DNA of 64,000 bases, taken from NCBI GenBank assembly GCA_937125225.1, contig CAKZLE010000024.1:1-64000 (forward strand), read 5' to 3'. A program made the position numbers and the translations under genes. Below, piece after piece: positions 48,656-57,959 of the stretch. The notes under the pieces are model-generated. The model had not been told where the DNA came from and searched no databases. It saw only the letters and a list, made by a program, of their open reading frames with translations. Positions within the stretch are counted from its first letter, which is position 1. Each line of letters begins with the position of its first letter. The DNA is from an uncultured Spirochaetia bacterium (GTDB lineage Bacteria; Spirochaetota; Spirochaetia; CAKZLE01).

Positions 48656-48659
48656 AGGA

Positions 48660-48688
48660 TTGACAATCCCATAGTACTTACTTATGAT
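48660..48688 (+). promoter_or_regulatory. rny promoter
   Basis: Exact TTGACA (48660-48665), 17-base spacer, TATGAT (48683-48688), predicted start near 48695. The -35 box lies within an imperfect inverted repeat ACTATAGGATT/AATCCCATAGT. Confidence 0.7.
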
Positions 48689-48715
48689 GGTAACAAATAA
48701 AATGGGGGGAAGACT

Positions 48716-50239
48716 ATGATTTTAAATATAATCCTTCCTCTGGCTGGAGTAATTCTAGGTTGGTTAATCCGTTGGCTGTATGCTAAATTTCAGCTTTCTT
48801 CTACAGAACAGAGAGCTGCAAGACTAAGCGAAGAAGCAATAAAAGAGGCTGAAGCAAAAAGTCGAGACATTCAGCTTGAAACTAGAGATCAGCTGCTTAA
48901 AGAGCGGCATCAACAGGAACGAGAAAACAGAGAAAGAAGAAATGAACTGCAGAGATACGAGAAAAGAGTTCTGCAGAAAGAAGAAAATCTAGAAAGAAAA
49001 CAGAGTGCATTGGATCAAACGAAACGAATGTATTCTGAGCGAGAGGAAAAGTTATCTGGTCGTGAGCAATCAGTAGCAAATCAGGAAGAGCAGTTACGTG
49101 CTGAATTGGAACGTATCGCTGGCCTGAGTGCTGATGAAGCGAAGAACATGATCATCGCGGGTATGGAGAACGAAGCTAAGAGAGACGCTCAAGCTCTGAT
49201 CAACAAGATCGAGCAGGAGACACAACTCAAGGCAGAGAAACTTGCACGGGATGTCGTGGTCACAACTATACAGAGAATCGCTACTGAGGTGAGTTCAGAA
49301 CTCACGGTGAGCTCTGTGAATCTACCTAGTGATGAGATGAAAGGTCGAATCATCGGTAGAGAGGGAAGGAATATCAGGACATTAGAGACGTTGACTGGCG
49401 TGGATATCATCATTGATGATACACCTGAAGCCGTCGTCATATCTTGTTTTGATCCAGTTCGAAAAGAGATTGCTAGAAAATCTCTTGAAAGACTAGTACA
49501 GGATGGGCGAATCCACCCTGCACGAATCGAAGAAGTAGTTCATAAGGTGACTCGTGAAGTATCACGTGTTATCACTGATGAGGGTGAGAAGGTCATGTTC
49601 GACCTTGGAATCCATAATGTCAGTCAGGAACTCGTAAGGGCTCTCGGTCGATTGTACTACCGTACTAGTTACGGACAGAATGTTCTGTATCACTCGAAAG
49701 AGGTTGCAGTACTTGCTGGAATGATCGCTGCTGAAGTCGGTGCTGATAGAGAACTCGCCATCAGAGGTGGTATCCTCCATGATATTGGAAAGGGTATTGA
49801 ATCTGAAGGTTCTGCTAACCATGCAGAGATGGGAACTGATCTTGCCAAGAAACTTGGTGAGGATGCGAATGTTCTTAATGCGATACTTTCACACCATAAT
49901 GATGTAGAGCCTAATTGTATCGAGTCTATCATTGTTCAGATCGCAGATGCGATCTCAGCTTCTAGACCTGGTGCACGTCGAGAGACGCTTAACAACTATA
50001 TCAAGCGATTAGAGAATCTAGAGAAGATCTCGAATAGCTATGATGGAGTTGAAAAGTCTTATGCTGTACAGGCAGGTAGAGAATTACGTGTACTTGTCAA
50101 CAATGATTCTGTTGATGATATCGAAGCTAAGGATTTGGCTAAGGATATCGCAAAGAGGATCGAAGCTGAGCTTCGATATCCTGGAAGGATCAAAGTGACG
50201 ATCATTCGTGAGACTCGTGTCGTCGAGTATGCTAAATAG
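48716..50239 (+). CDS. rny: Ribonuclease Y
   Basis: Membrane-anchored endoribonuclease of 507 aa initiating mRNA decay. Order: N-terminal helix (about residues 3-22), a long coiled coil (to about 190), a KH domain with [12 protein letters not shown] near residue 205, and an HD domain with [10 protein letters not shown] and LHDIGKGIE metal-binding residues around 325-360. The final segment, [16 protein letters not shown]-like, is conserved. The next gene, nine bases away, is the ymdB-type phosphodiesterase, a common pairing. Confidence 0.96.
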   Translation: MILNIILPLAGVILGWLIRWLYAKFQLSSTEQRAARLSEEAIKEAEAKSRDIQLETRDQLLKERHQQERENRERRNELQRYEKRVLQKEENLERKQSALDQTKRMYSEREEKLSGREQSVANQEEQLRAELERIAGLSADEAKNMIIAGMENEAKRDAQALINKIEQETQLKAEKLARDVVVTTIQRIATEVSSELTVSSVNLPSDEMKGRIIGREGRNIRTLETLTGVDIIIDDTPEAVVISCFDPVRKEIARKSLERLVQDGRIHPARIEEVVHKVTREVSRVITDEGEKVMFDLGIHNVSQELVRALGRLYYRTSYGQNVLYHSKEVAVLAGMIAAEVGADRELAIRGGILHDIGKGIESEGSANHAEMGTDLAKKLGEDANVLNAILSHHNDVEPNCIESIIVQIADAISASRPGARRETLNNYIKRLENLEKISNSYDGVEKSYAVQAGRELRVLVNNDSVDDIEAKDLAKDIAKRIEAELRYPGRIKVTIIRETRVVEYAK

Positions 50240-50247
50240 GTAACTAT

Positions 50248-51045
50248 ATGTCAAATAAGACAGTGGAGGCTCTGTTCCTTGGTGATATCTGCGGAAAACC
50301 AGGGTGCAGAGCTCTATTTATTGGATTACGTCAATTGATTCGTAATCATAAGATCGATGTGGTCATCGCCAATGGCGAGAATTCTGCCAACGGTTTTGGT
50401 ATAACTCCCGAGGAGGCTGATCAGTTCTTCTCAGTAGGAGTGGATGTCATCACTACTGGTAACCACATCTGGCAGAAAGAGGAGATCCAGTATCGTCTGA
50501 AATCAGATGAGCGAATTCTCCGACCTGCGAATTATCCTCCTGGTGTCATTGGTCATGGATATACTGTCATTGAAAAGAATGGCATCTCCGTGGCCGTAGT
50601 GAACCTTCAGGGACGGGTGAGTATGCCACAGACAGACTGTCCTTTCCGTACTGCTGATGAGATCATCAAGCAGCTTCAGGGGAAGGCAAAGATCATTCTT
50701 ATAGATTTCCATGCTGAATCCTCAGAAGAGAAAGAGGCTTTAGCGCTCTATCTTGATGGAAGAGCATCTGTACTTGTTGGGACTCATACTCATGTGCAGA
50801 CAGCTGATGAGCGGATACTCCCTGAAGGGACTGGTTATATCACCGATATCGGGATGACCGGTGCTGCGTTGAGTGTTATAGGTAGTGATCCTGGAATCTC
50901 TATTCAGAGACAGTTGACTCAGATCCCTCTTCGTAGTGAGATCTCAGACTCTCCAGCTATGATCAATGGGCTCATCGCGACGATAGATCCTGCTTCAGGA
51001 AAGACTCTCAAACTGAAACGACTGAACACCTATCTTGGAGTCTAG
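50248..51045 (+). CDS. YmdB-type metallophosphoesterase (TIGR00282)
   Basis: Calcineurin-like phosphoesterase of 265 aa. Metal-binding motifs include LFLGDICGKPG at the start, NGENSANGFG near residue 40, TTGNHIW near residue 70, and VGTHTHVQTADE late in the protein. Members hydrolyse 2',3'-cyclic nucleotides in vitro and, in Bacillus, control biofilm genes. It sits between rny and tlyA with 2-8 base gaps. Confidence 0.93.
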   Translation: MSNKTVEALFLGDICGKPGCRALFIGLRQLIRNHKIDVVIANGENSANGFGITPEEADQFFSVGVDVITTGNHIWQKEEIQYRLKSDERILRPANYPPGVIGHGYTVIEKNGISVAVVNLQGRVSMPQTDCPFRTADEIIKQLQGKAKIILIDFHAESSEEKEALALYLDGRASVLVGTHTHVQTADERILPEGTGYITDIGMTGAALSVIGSDPGISIQRQLTQIPLRSEISDSPAMINGLIATIDPASGKTLKLKRLNTYLGV

Positions 51046-51048
51046 AAC

Positions 51049-51822
51049 GTGAAGCGTCTGCCCCTTCTAGATCTGCTATGCAGAGAATACCCCGATGATG
51101 AGAGAGAACGTCTGTTCGCTCTCATCATGTGTCGTAAAGTGATCGTAGACGGGGGACGAATCGCAAACCCCAAAGAACTCGTACGAGTAGATGCACAGAT
51201 AACCCTCGCTGACGAACAGTTCGTATCAAGAGGGGGGAAGAAGCTCGAACATGCATTGAGCTGTTGGAAGATCGATGTAGAAGGGAAGAGCTTCATCGAT
51301 GCAGGTGCATCAACTGGAGGGTTCTCCCATTGTCTGATCTCTCATGGTGCGAAAAGGGTCTATTCAGTTGATGTGGGATATAACCAACTCTCTTACCAGT
51401 TACGAACCGATTCCCGTATCGTCGTGATGGAGCAGACTAATATCATGCATGTGAATGATCTTGATCCTCAACCAGATGCAGCGGTAGCAGACCTCTCCTT
51501 CAGGTCGATCTCCGGAGCAGCCTCACATATCTTAGGGCAGACCAAAGAACGATGGTTGATCGCTCTAATCAAACCGCAATTCGAACTACAGCAGGATGAC
51601 CCGACCTTTGATGGGGTTATAAAAGATGATTCGGTGATCTCTTTAGTTCTATTGAGAGTCTTTTCTCAGTTACAGGAAGAGGGTATATTCATCTCGAAGT
51701 TCATTGCCTCTCCGATACTTGGGACCAAGGGGAATAGGGAGTACCTGGCACTTTTGAAAGATACGGACTCAGATGCTCTTGATCTCGAAGAATTCTCCCA
51801 CATTATTAAGGCTCTAATATAA
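51049..51822 (+). CDS. tlyA: TlyA-family rRNA 2'-O-methyltransferase
   Basis: S4-domain plus Rossmann methyltransferase of 257 aa. The N-terminal S4 region reads RLPLLDLLCREYP and VIVDGGRIANPKELV; the RGGKKLEHAL element precedes the SAM-binding FIDAGASTGGFSHCLI motif near residue 85. In Mycobacterium it makes 2'-O-methylcytidine in 16S and 23S rRNA and sets capreomycin sensitivity. It starts GTG with GGAG eight bases upstream and overlaps the convergent GerMN gene by nine bases. Confidence 0.9.
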   Translation: MKRLPLLDLLCREYPDDERERLFALIMCRKVIVDGGRIANPKELVRVDAQITLADEQFVSRGGKKLEHALSCWKIDVEGKSFIDAGASTGGFSHCLISHGAKRVYSVDVGYNQLSYQLRTDSRIVVMEQTNIMHVNDLDPQPDAAVADLSFRSISGAASHILGQTKERWLIALIKPQFELQQDDPTFDGVIKDDSVISLVLLRVFSQLQEEGIFISKFIASPILGTKGNREYLALLKDTDSDALDLEEFSHIIKALI

Positions 51823-52404
51823 GGATGCATTCTCATAATAGAAGGTAGCTCCGTCGATGAGGATCACACATTCTTCTATATAGGGAAGAGATTTTACCGT
51901 GGCTGCAATCTGTCTGCAGGCGAACTCTGTCCCCTCATTACCAAAATTACCTGAAGATTTGAGTTGTTGAGAGAATTCGATATAGGCAACCTCTTTTACG
52001 ATAGAACTTCCGATGAGTTGCGTGTCCTGAGGGATAAGAGTGATTGAACCGTTCTTCAGTTCCTTAAGGTCGGGCCCCCTAAGCAGATCTTCTATCAGAC
52101 TGTCGAGACCGGTCCCATAGGCGATTTCTGTTGACCTTGGTGTGAGTATCAATGTTCCGTTCTGTTCAGGAGTCAGGAAGAAGAGATTTGCCTGATAGAA
52201 TAACCGCTGTTCCTCTAGCCTCCCGGATCGTTGGTCAAGGTAGTTCGTAACCGTCTCTTTCAGTTCTGATTCCCTATAGGTGCTGATAGTCTTCGGGATA
52301 CTGTAGATAGTGGATGCAAGTATAGCAACGACTAGTACTATCCACATACCCAGAGGTATTTTATTACGCCTTTGCGGTTCTTGATCCTTCATGGATTTCA
52401 GCAT
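51814..52404 (-). CDS. GerMN-domain membrane-anchored protein
   Basis: Protein of 196 aa with one N-terminal helix (about residues 18-36) and an extracytoplasmic GerMN domain (about 75-190) with the characteristic DSLIEDLLRGPD and TLIPQDTQLIGSSIVKEVAYIEFSQQL. GerMN domains occur in spore germination and many non-sporulating envelope proteins; the role here is unknown. Start at 52404 or the internal ATG at 52392 cannot be decided: GAGG abuts the first and is 13 bases from the second. Confidence 0.8.
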   Translation of the reverse strand: MLKSMKDQEPQRRNKIPLGMWIVLVVAILASTIYSIPKTISTYRESELKETVTNYLDQRSGRLEEQRLFYQANLFFLTPEQNGTLILTPRSTEIAYGTGLDSLIEDLLRGPDLKELKNGSITLIPQDTQLIGSSIVKEVAYIEFSQQLKSSGNFGNEGTEFACRQIAATVKSLPYIEECVILIDGATFYYENASLY

Positions 52405-52470
52405 ACCTCAAAGAGCATCATGGAGCAACCCGAAGATCCATAAATCATCAGCCGTGTACCCCCTTAGACT

Positions 52471-52499
52471 TTGACATCGAGGGTAAAAGTCCGTATAGT
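52471..52499 (+). promoter_or_regulatory. ptsI promoter immediately before the start codon
   Basis: Exact TTGACA (52471-52476), 17-base spacer, TATAGT (52494-52499). The ATG is at 52510, so transcription should start about 3-5 bases before it. No Shine-Dalgarno sequence of normal quality lies in that leader. Confidence 0.65.
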
Positions 52500-52509
52500 A
52501 GGGACTACC

Positions 52510-54255
52510 ATGAGAATTGTGAAAGGTATTCCGGCATCTTCCGGTATTGTAACAGGTAAAGTATTCCTCTATGCGACTCAATCGCTCAAAGCCCCAAGGT
52601 ATAATATCGATACCGATGAGGTCTCAGAGGAGCATGAACGCTTCATGGATGCGCTGTCTCGAGCTAAGGATGATCTCGATATCCTGAAGACTGAGACAGA
52701 GCTCAAGCAAGTGGCGAATGAACTTGCTATCATCGATGCTCATATCATGATGATCGGTGACCCTGAGTTCGAAAGAAAGATACTTGCCGGTATAGAGATG
52801 CGTCTTATGAATGCCGAATGCATCATAGAAGATACGATACAGATCATGGTTCAGACTTTAGAGGAGACTCAGGACGAGTACCTAAAAGAGCGGACCATGG
52901 ACTTGTACGATATACAGAGTCGACTGATACATCAGTTGATGTACATAGAACGTGCATCGCTAGTCGACATATCAGAAGAGGTTGTCCTCGTTGCTAACAA
53001 CCTGCTTCCTTCTGAAGTCCTCACGATGAATAGAGATTATATCAAGGGAATAGTTCTTGATACAGGTGGTAAGACATCGCATACAGCGATCTTAGCCCGT
53101 GCTTTTGAGATTCCTGCTGTAGTAGGTCTCACCTCAATCACTAAGAAAGTCACCAATGAAGATCGTATCATCGTTGACGGGAATGAGGGAAAGGTCTTCG
53201 TAAGACCTAACAGGATCACTGAGCAAGAATATGAGGAGAAACTCAGAAAGTGGATCGAACACGAGGAGGAGATGCTGACCTTCCATTCTCTCTCCGCTCG
53301 AACTACAGATGGTCACACAGTGGTCTTGAAGGCGAATATAGAGATCCCGGAAGAGGTCGACAGCAGTATCACGCACGGAGCGGAAGGAATCGGTCTTTAT
53401 CGATCAGAATTCCTGTTCATGCGACCCGGAGAACATGCCTCGGAAGAGGAGCAGTTCCTCGAATATGCGAAAGTCATCAAGGGAATGAAAGATCATGGCC
53501 CCGTAACTATAAGGACGATCGATGTCGGTGGTGATAAGGTACTCCCTGGTGTTGAGGAGTTCGATGAGGAGAACCCGATCCTTGGCTGGAGAGCGGTAAG
53601 ATTCTGTCTCTCAAGACCAGATATCTTCAAGACTCAGTTGCGAGCGATGATCAGAGCCTCTGTATATGGTCCCTTAAGGATCATGTTCCCTATGATCAGT
53701 GGATTGGAAGAGTTGAATCAAGTACTCGAAATCGTAGAAGAGGTCAAACGAGGCCTATTCCGCGATGGAATCGAGTATGATCACAATATTAAACTTGGAA
53801 CTATGATTGAAGTCCCTGCTGCAGCGTTGATCGCTGATGTCCTGGCAAAGCGGGTGGACTTTCTCTCAATAGGAACTAATGACCTGATCCAGTACACGAT
53901 CGCAGTCGATCGTGGAAATGAGAAGATCGCATACCTCTATGAACCCCTGCATCCTGGAGTTCTTCGAATGATCAAGATGATCATCGATAAGGGCCATGGA
54001 AAGAACGTACCGGTAGGTATGTGTGGTGAGGTAGCAGCAGACCCGTTATATACGTGTGTACTGCTGGGATTAGGTCTCGACGAATTCAGTATGAGCCCGG
54101 TAGGAATACCTGAGGTTAAACGTATCATCCGTTCTGTTAGTATGGAAGATGCAACATCTTTAGTAGATGCGATAATCGAACTAGAATCATACGAAGAAAT
54201 AAATAGATATGTCAGGAACTGGATGGATGAAAGATTTGAAATCTTCAATTACTAA
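52510..54255 (+). CDS. ptsI: Phosphoenolpyruvate-protein phosphotransferase (PTS enzyme I)
   Basis: Enzyme I, passing phosphate from PEP to HPr, of 581 aa from the chosen start. It opens RIVKGIPASSGIVTGKVFLY, the family N-terminus; a TTG at 52471 would add 13 unrelated residues and overlaps the promoter. The phosphohistidine lies in GGKTSHTAILARAFEIPAVVG near residue 190, the PEP-binding barrel has GLYRSEFLFM and RTIDVGGDK, and the active cysteine is in VGMCGEVA near residue 504. No HPr gene is nearby. Confidence 0.96.
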   Translation: MRIVKGIPASSGIVTGKVFLYATQSLKAPRYNIDTDEVSEEHERFMDALSRAKDDLDILKTETELKQVANELAIIDAHIMMIGDPEFERKILAGIEMRLMNAECIIEDTIQIMVQTLEETQDEYLKERTMDLYDIQSRLIHQLMYIERASLVDISEEVVLVANNLLPSEVLTMNRDYIKGIVLDTGGKTSHTAILARAFEIPAVVGLTSITKKVTNEDRIIVDGNEGKVFVRPNRITEQEYEEKLRKWIEHEEEMLTFHSLSARTTDGHTVVLKANIEIPEEVDSSITHGAEGIGLYRSEFLFMRPGEHASEEEQFLEYAKVIKGMKDHGPVTIRTIDVGGDKVLPGVEEFDEENPILGWRAVRFCLSRPDIFKTQLRAMIRASVYGPLRIMFPMISGLEELNQVLEIVEEVKRGLFRDGIEYDHNIKLGTMIEVPAAALIADVLAKRVDFLSIGTNDLIQYTIAVDRGNEKIAYLYEPLHPGVLRMIKMIIDKGHGKNVPVGMCGEVAADPLYTCVLLGLGLDEFSMSPVGIPEVKRIIRSVSMEDATSLVDAIIELESYEEINRYVRNWMDERFEIFNY

Positions 54256-54262
54256 TAACACG

Positions 54263-55588
54263 ATGCCGACGGTTGCCATAATAGGTAGACCGAATGTCGG
54301 AAAATCAACGCTCTTCAATCGAATGATCAGAAAACGAAGAGCTATCACAGACTCGATGCCGGGAGTTACCCGGGATCCGATCTTCGATCAGTGGATGGTC
54401 GGAGACAGAGTCGTAGAACTCGTAGATACCGGTGGAGTCAAACTCGATCAGGAGGGGCTTGATTCCCTCGTGACCGATAAGAGCTATCTTGTTCTCAAAG
54501 AGTCCGATGTCATCGTCCTTCTGCTCGATGTCACCGATGTTACCCCAGAAGATGAGACTCTCATGGAGGCTCTGCGTCCCTATGGTAAGAAGATCCTGCT
54601 TGCGATCAATAAGATCGATACACCACAAAGAGATGATCTGTTATGGAATTTCTACTCCTATGGTTATGATAAGATCGTAGGTCTTTCTGCAGAGCATGGC
54701 CTCGGGATCGATATCCTCGAAGAGGCGCTAGAGGAGATGATCGATTTCTCTGCATACGATGGGATCGAACCGACCTTCGATGATGAGAAGGCGATCAAGA
54801 TCGCTATCATGGGTAAACCGAATACCGGGAAGTCTACCTTGACGAACAGGCTGCTTGGAAGAGACGCTTCGATCGTCAGTGCTATTCCGGGAACCACCCG
54901 TGATGTCGTTATAGGGGACTTCTCCTATAAGGGAGCAGCCTATACCGTTCTCGATACTGCTGGTATCAGACGAAAGAAAAAAGTAGACCAAGATGTTGAA
55001 TACTATTCGGTCAACAGAGCGATCAAGACGATTGATGATGCAGATATTATCTTCCTTATGGTTGATTCGGCTGTTGGTCTCGTTGAGCAGGATAAGAAGA
55101 TTGCGAACCTTATTGTGAATAAGGGAAAGGGTGTGGTCATAGTCCTCAATAAATGGGACCTGGTCAAAGAGACTCCCAATCAGATGGATGCTATCAAGGA
55201 TCGAACCCGTTTCGTATTCCCTATTCTGAACTTCGCACCGATGGTACCTACCTCCTCAGAGACTGGTGAGGGAGTTGAAAAACTCTTGGATACTGCATGG
55301 GGCGTCTATAAACAACTCAATACACGTGCCGAAACTTCACGAGTAAATTCAGCTCTACAAAAATGGCTTGAACATTACGAACCACCAAGGGGAACTAACA
55401 CCTTCTATAAGATCTATTATGGGACTCAGACCCATGCAGCTCCAGTAGAATTTCTCTTTTTCGTCAATAGAATGAAAGGATTCCCTAAGGGATACCTTCA
55501 GTATCTGACGAATAACATAAGAAAGGACCTCGGCTTCACATCGATCCCGATCAGAGTGGATCTTCGTGAGAGGAAACGGAAAGCCTGA
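54263..55588 (+). CDS. der: Ribosome biogenesis GTPase Der (EngA)
   Basis: Double-GTPase of 441 aa needed for 50S maturation. It opens PTVAIIGRPNVGKSTLFNR; the first G domain has DTGG and NKID, the second starts at IAIMGKPNTGKSTL with DTAGIRRKKKV and NKWD, followed by a KH-like C-terminal domain. The ATG at 54263, eight bases after ptsI, has no clear Shine-Dalgarno sequence; an in-frame ATG at 54227 inside ptsI is an alternative. Family alignment favours 54263. Confidence 0.94.
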   Translation: MPTVAIIGRPNVGKSTLFNRMIRKRRAITDSMPGVTRDPIFDQWMVGDRVVELVDTGGVKLDQEGLDSLVTDKSYLVLKESDVIVLLLDVTDVTPEDETLMEALRPYGKKILLAINKIDTPQRDDLLWNFYSYGYDKIVGLSAEHGLGIDILEEALEEMIDFSAYDGIEPTFDDEKAIKIAIMGKPNTGKSTLTNRLLGRDASIVSAIPGTTRDVVIGDFSYKGAAYTVLDTAGIRRKKKVDQDVEYYSVNRAIKTIDDADIIFLMVDSAVGLVEQDKKIANLIVNKGKGVVIVLNKWDLVKETPNQMDAIKDRTRFVFPILNFAPMVPTSSETGEGVEKLLDTAWGVYKQLNTRAETSRVNSALQKWLEHYEPPRGTNTFYKIYYGTQTHAAPVEFLFFVNRMKGFPKGYLQYLTNNIRKDLGFTSIPIRVDLRERKRKA

Positions 55589-56304
55589 TGATAGAGTCTC
55601 TCGATGCGATAGGTTTTGATATAGATGGAACACTCTATCCTGAGACTGTGATGTATCTTTGTTCCCTTCCTGCATTCATCCGATCTCCCTCTCTGATGAG
55701 CCGCTTCGGCCGTATGAGAAGGGAGGTCCGATCCTATGAACCTGCCGGCTCCCAAGAGGAGTTTCGTGAACAGCAGGCAACCCTCATCTTGGAGGCAATG
55801 GGAAAGCGGGCAGATCCCATCGGGATCAAGAAGCTCCTCAAGAGGATCGATTCTCAGATCTATGGTACTTGGCTCCATAGTTTCCGGTTCATACAACCCT
55901 TTGATGGGGTAAGGGAGCTATTTAGAGCTCTTGGAGAATCTCCCTACAAGGTAGGGCTTCTCTCAGACTTTCCTCCGGGGATAAAACCTGAGGCATTGGG
56001 GGTATCTCCCTACTGCGATGCTATCACTAGTGCCGAGGATACAGGTCAGCTCAAACCTCATCAGGCTCCATTCCTTCGATTCTCTGAAGAACTCGGGTGC
56101 TCTGACCCGTCGAGGATGCTCTACGTTGGGAATAGCTATGGAAAGGATATTCTTGGAGCTAGTGCTGCAGGCATGAAGACTGCACTCTATATCCACCCAA
56201 TTCACAAAAGGGCCTTGAATCGTTCATATCCTGCAGCAGATATCGTTTTCAGCTCCTACCGAGAACTACAGCGGATTCTCTTACCTTCTGGAGTTGACAA
56301 CTAG
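55588..56304 (+). CDS. HAD-superfamily hydrolase
   Basis: Phosphatase-like protein of 238 aa. Motif I is FDIDGTLYP near residue 9 and motif IV region is YVGNSYGKDILGASAAGM late in the protein, with a helical cap domain between (about residues 25-105). It overlaps the last base of der, so it is probably co-transcribed. The substrate is not predictable; small phosphorylated metabolites are usual for this group. Confidence 0.85.
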   Translation: MIESLDAIGFDIDGTLYPETVMYLCSLPAFIRSPSLMSRFGRMRREVRSYEPAGSQEEFREQQATLILEAMGKRADPIGIKKLLKRIDSQIYGTWLHSFRFIQPFDGVRELFRALGESPYKVGLLSDFPPGIKPEALGVSPYCDAITSAEDTGQLKPHQAPFLRFSEELGCSDPSRMLYVGNSYGKDILGASAAGMKTALYIHPIHKRALNRSYPAADIVFSSYRELQRILLPSGVDN

Positions 56305-56419
56305 AATCTTAGGGGAGAGAATATACTGGAACTGTATCGTATTGTTCTATAGGAAATCATATGTTATATCTATATAAGGGTATGATTACTCTGTGCTACT
56401 GAAATTCTGTGAGGTTAGT

Positions 56420-57772
56420 ATGTTATATATTGTATTTGACATTGCCCTATTTCTCCTATCTGTCCTAGTCATCTTCCTCTATCGATATCTTGATCGAAAG
56501 GATCGTCAGATCTATCTAGTCAAAACCTATATGGAGAGGATGAAGCATGAGATGGAAGATCGCAGTATTGAGATTCACAGTGGATTCTCTCAGATAACTG
56601 AACAGGTCGAGGTCCATGAGGCCTCAGTCAGGTCCATGCTCAAACGAGTCGATCAGTCTCTCGAAGACCTTGAGACTCATGCAGCAGATCTTTCACAGCT
56701 TCAGACCTACATAGCCCATTACCACCGGATCCTGAAGGATCTTGCGACTCTCACCGATAAGGCTGAGACGAGATTGTCCTCTTTGAGTTCCGATATCGAA
56801 GGGCTCGATGAGGTGAAGAGCAAAATTGCTAGTATGCAGGCGACAAAGAGTCAATTCGAAGATACCGTACGGGAGTTAGAAGGCTCCCTACTTCAACTCA
56901 AAGAGCAGAAGAGTACAGAGGTCGGAGAGGTGATCAAAGATCAGTTGACTCAGGAGATGGAGAAGGTGATGGCTGCAGGACAGCGGAAGGTCTCTCTATC
57001 AGAGAAGGAGTTCTCACAACTCTATGATAATGCACTTCGTGCATTCTCCTCTGAGGTGAATCGATCTATCGCTGAGGCGCAACAGTCTATCCAGGATGAG
57101 ATCTCCGTTTCCGTTCAAACAGCCTTTGCTACCATTGATGAGAGATTGAAAGAATTGCCGGACCTCTCCGAGTCTGTGGTGGTAGAAAGATCAGTACCTG
57201 AAGAGGTCCAAATCTCAGAACCTGAAGCAAAGGTGATCTCTCAGGAGGTCGAAGGGTTTGAAGCACCTGAAGAGGTGAAAGCACAGGATGCCAGTGATGA
57301 GGTACAAGAGGTCAAAGAGGTTCTTGCTCCAGTAACCGAAATTGCAGAGGGAGACTCCTTTGCAGAGGATCTCCTTGACTTGTTAGATGAGGATATGGTC
57401 GAAGATGCCGTATCAGAGATCGAACAACTCATCGAGGTTGAAGTCGAGGTTGGTGAGGATCAGGTGCTTCTTGATGAGGTCGAAGAGGATGAGGTCGAAG
57501 AGGACCCCAAAAGCACTGACACTCAAGAGGAGCCCGAAGAGACTGATGAGTTTGATGAGATATATTACGAGGATGACGAAGAGATCATTCTTGATGATGT
57601 TGATGATGAGGTCCCAGATGAGGATCCCGAACCGATGATCTCTCCTGATAAGAAGAGTCTCGTAGAGGAACATCTGAAGGAGGGCTTCTCCATCGCTGAG
57701 ATCGCAGAGTTGACGAATATTCCGAAAGGGGAGATAGAACTGATCAAAGAACTCTCTGAATTCTCAAACTAA
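56420..57772 (+). CDS. SpiroCoCo-type membrane-anchored coiled-coil protein
   Basis: Protein of 450 aa. N-terminal membrane helix (about residues 3-25), coiled coil (about 30-255) with heptad-like leucines, a strongly acidic segment (about 260-410) rich in E/D and valine, and a C-terminal helix-turn-helix-like end, EEHLKEGFSIAEIAELTNIPKGEIELIKE, near residues 420-445. The layout matches spirochete-restricted coiled-coil proteins thought to lie along the inner membrane; function unknown. The ATG at 56420 has GAGG five bases upstream; an in-frame GTG at 56393 is less likely. Confidence 0.78.
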   Translation: MLYIVFDIALFLLSVLVIFLYRYLDRKDRQIYLVKTYMERMKHEMEDRSIEIHSGFSQITEQVEVHEASVRSMLKRVDQSLEDLETHAADLSQLQTYIAHYHRILKDLATLTDKAETRLSSLSSDIEGLDEVKSKIASMQATKSQFEDTVRELEGSLLQLKEQKSTEVGEVIKDQLTQEMEKVMAAGQRKVSLSEKEFSQLYDNALRAFSSEVNRSIAEAQQSIQDEISVSVQTAFATIDERLKELPDLSESVVVERSVPEEVQISEPEAKVISQEVEGFEAPEEVKAQDASDEVQEVKEVLAPVTEIAEGDSFAEDLLDLLDEDMVEDAVSEIEQLIEVEVEVGEDQVLLDEVEEDEVEEDPKSTDTQEEPEETDEFDEIYYEDDEEIILDDVDDEVPDEDPEPMISPDKKSLVEEHLKEGFSIAEIAELTNIPKGEIELIKELSEFSN

Positions 57773-57804
57773 TACCTTTTTCTAGTCGATTAGATAAAAA
57801 ACTC

Positions 57805-57834
57805 TTGACTCATACAAAACGCTCTTAGTATGTT
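57805..57834 (+). promoter_or_regulatory. grpE-dnaK-dnaJ promoter candidate
   Basis: TTGACT, 18-base spacer, TATGTT. A start near 57841 gives a leader of about 119 bases. No CIRCE element (TTAGCACTC-N9-GAGTGCTAA) is present. Confidence 0.4.
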
Positions 57835-57912
57835 AAGTTTGCAGTTAAAAATAATTACACACTCTTAGATTTTAGAGATAACACAATAGGAATGCGGAAG
57901 ATTGGATAGAAT

Positions 57913-57931
57913 GCTCAGGAAGGACCTGAGC
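57913..57931 (+). promoter_or_regulatory. Hairpin in the grpE leader
   Basis: GCTCAGG-AAGGA-CCTGAGC: a seven-base stem whose five-base loop reads AAGGA. It ends 18 bases before the true AGGAG of grpE, in the leader of a heat-shock operon. Confidence 0.4.
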
Positions 57932-57959
57932 TTATTATATGTATATCTTAGGAGAAAGT

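Noticed and set aside
52471-52509. TTG start at 52471 adding 13 residues to PTS enzyme I
   Set aside because: This codon is part of the TTGACA promoter box and the added residues do not belong to the enzyme I family N-terminus.
57773-57959. CIRCE element before grpE
   Set aside because: The leader was read for TTAGCACTC-N9-GAGTGCTAA and nothing close was found; CTCTTAGATTTTAGAG near 57860 is too short and unlike the consensus.
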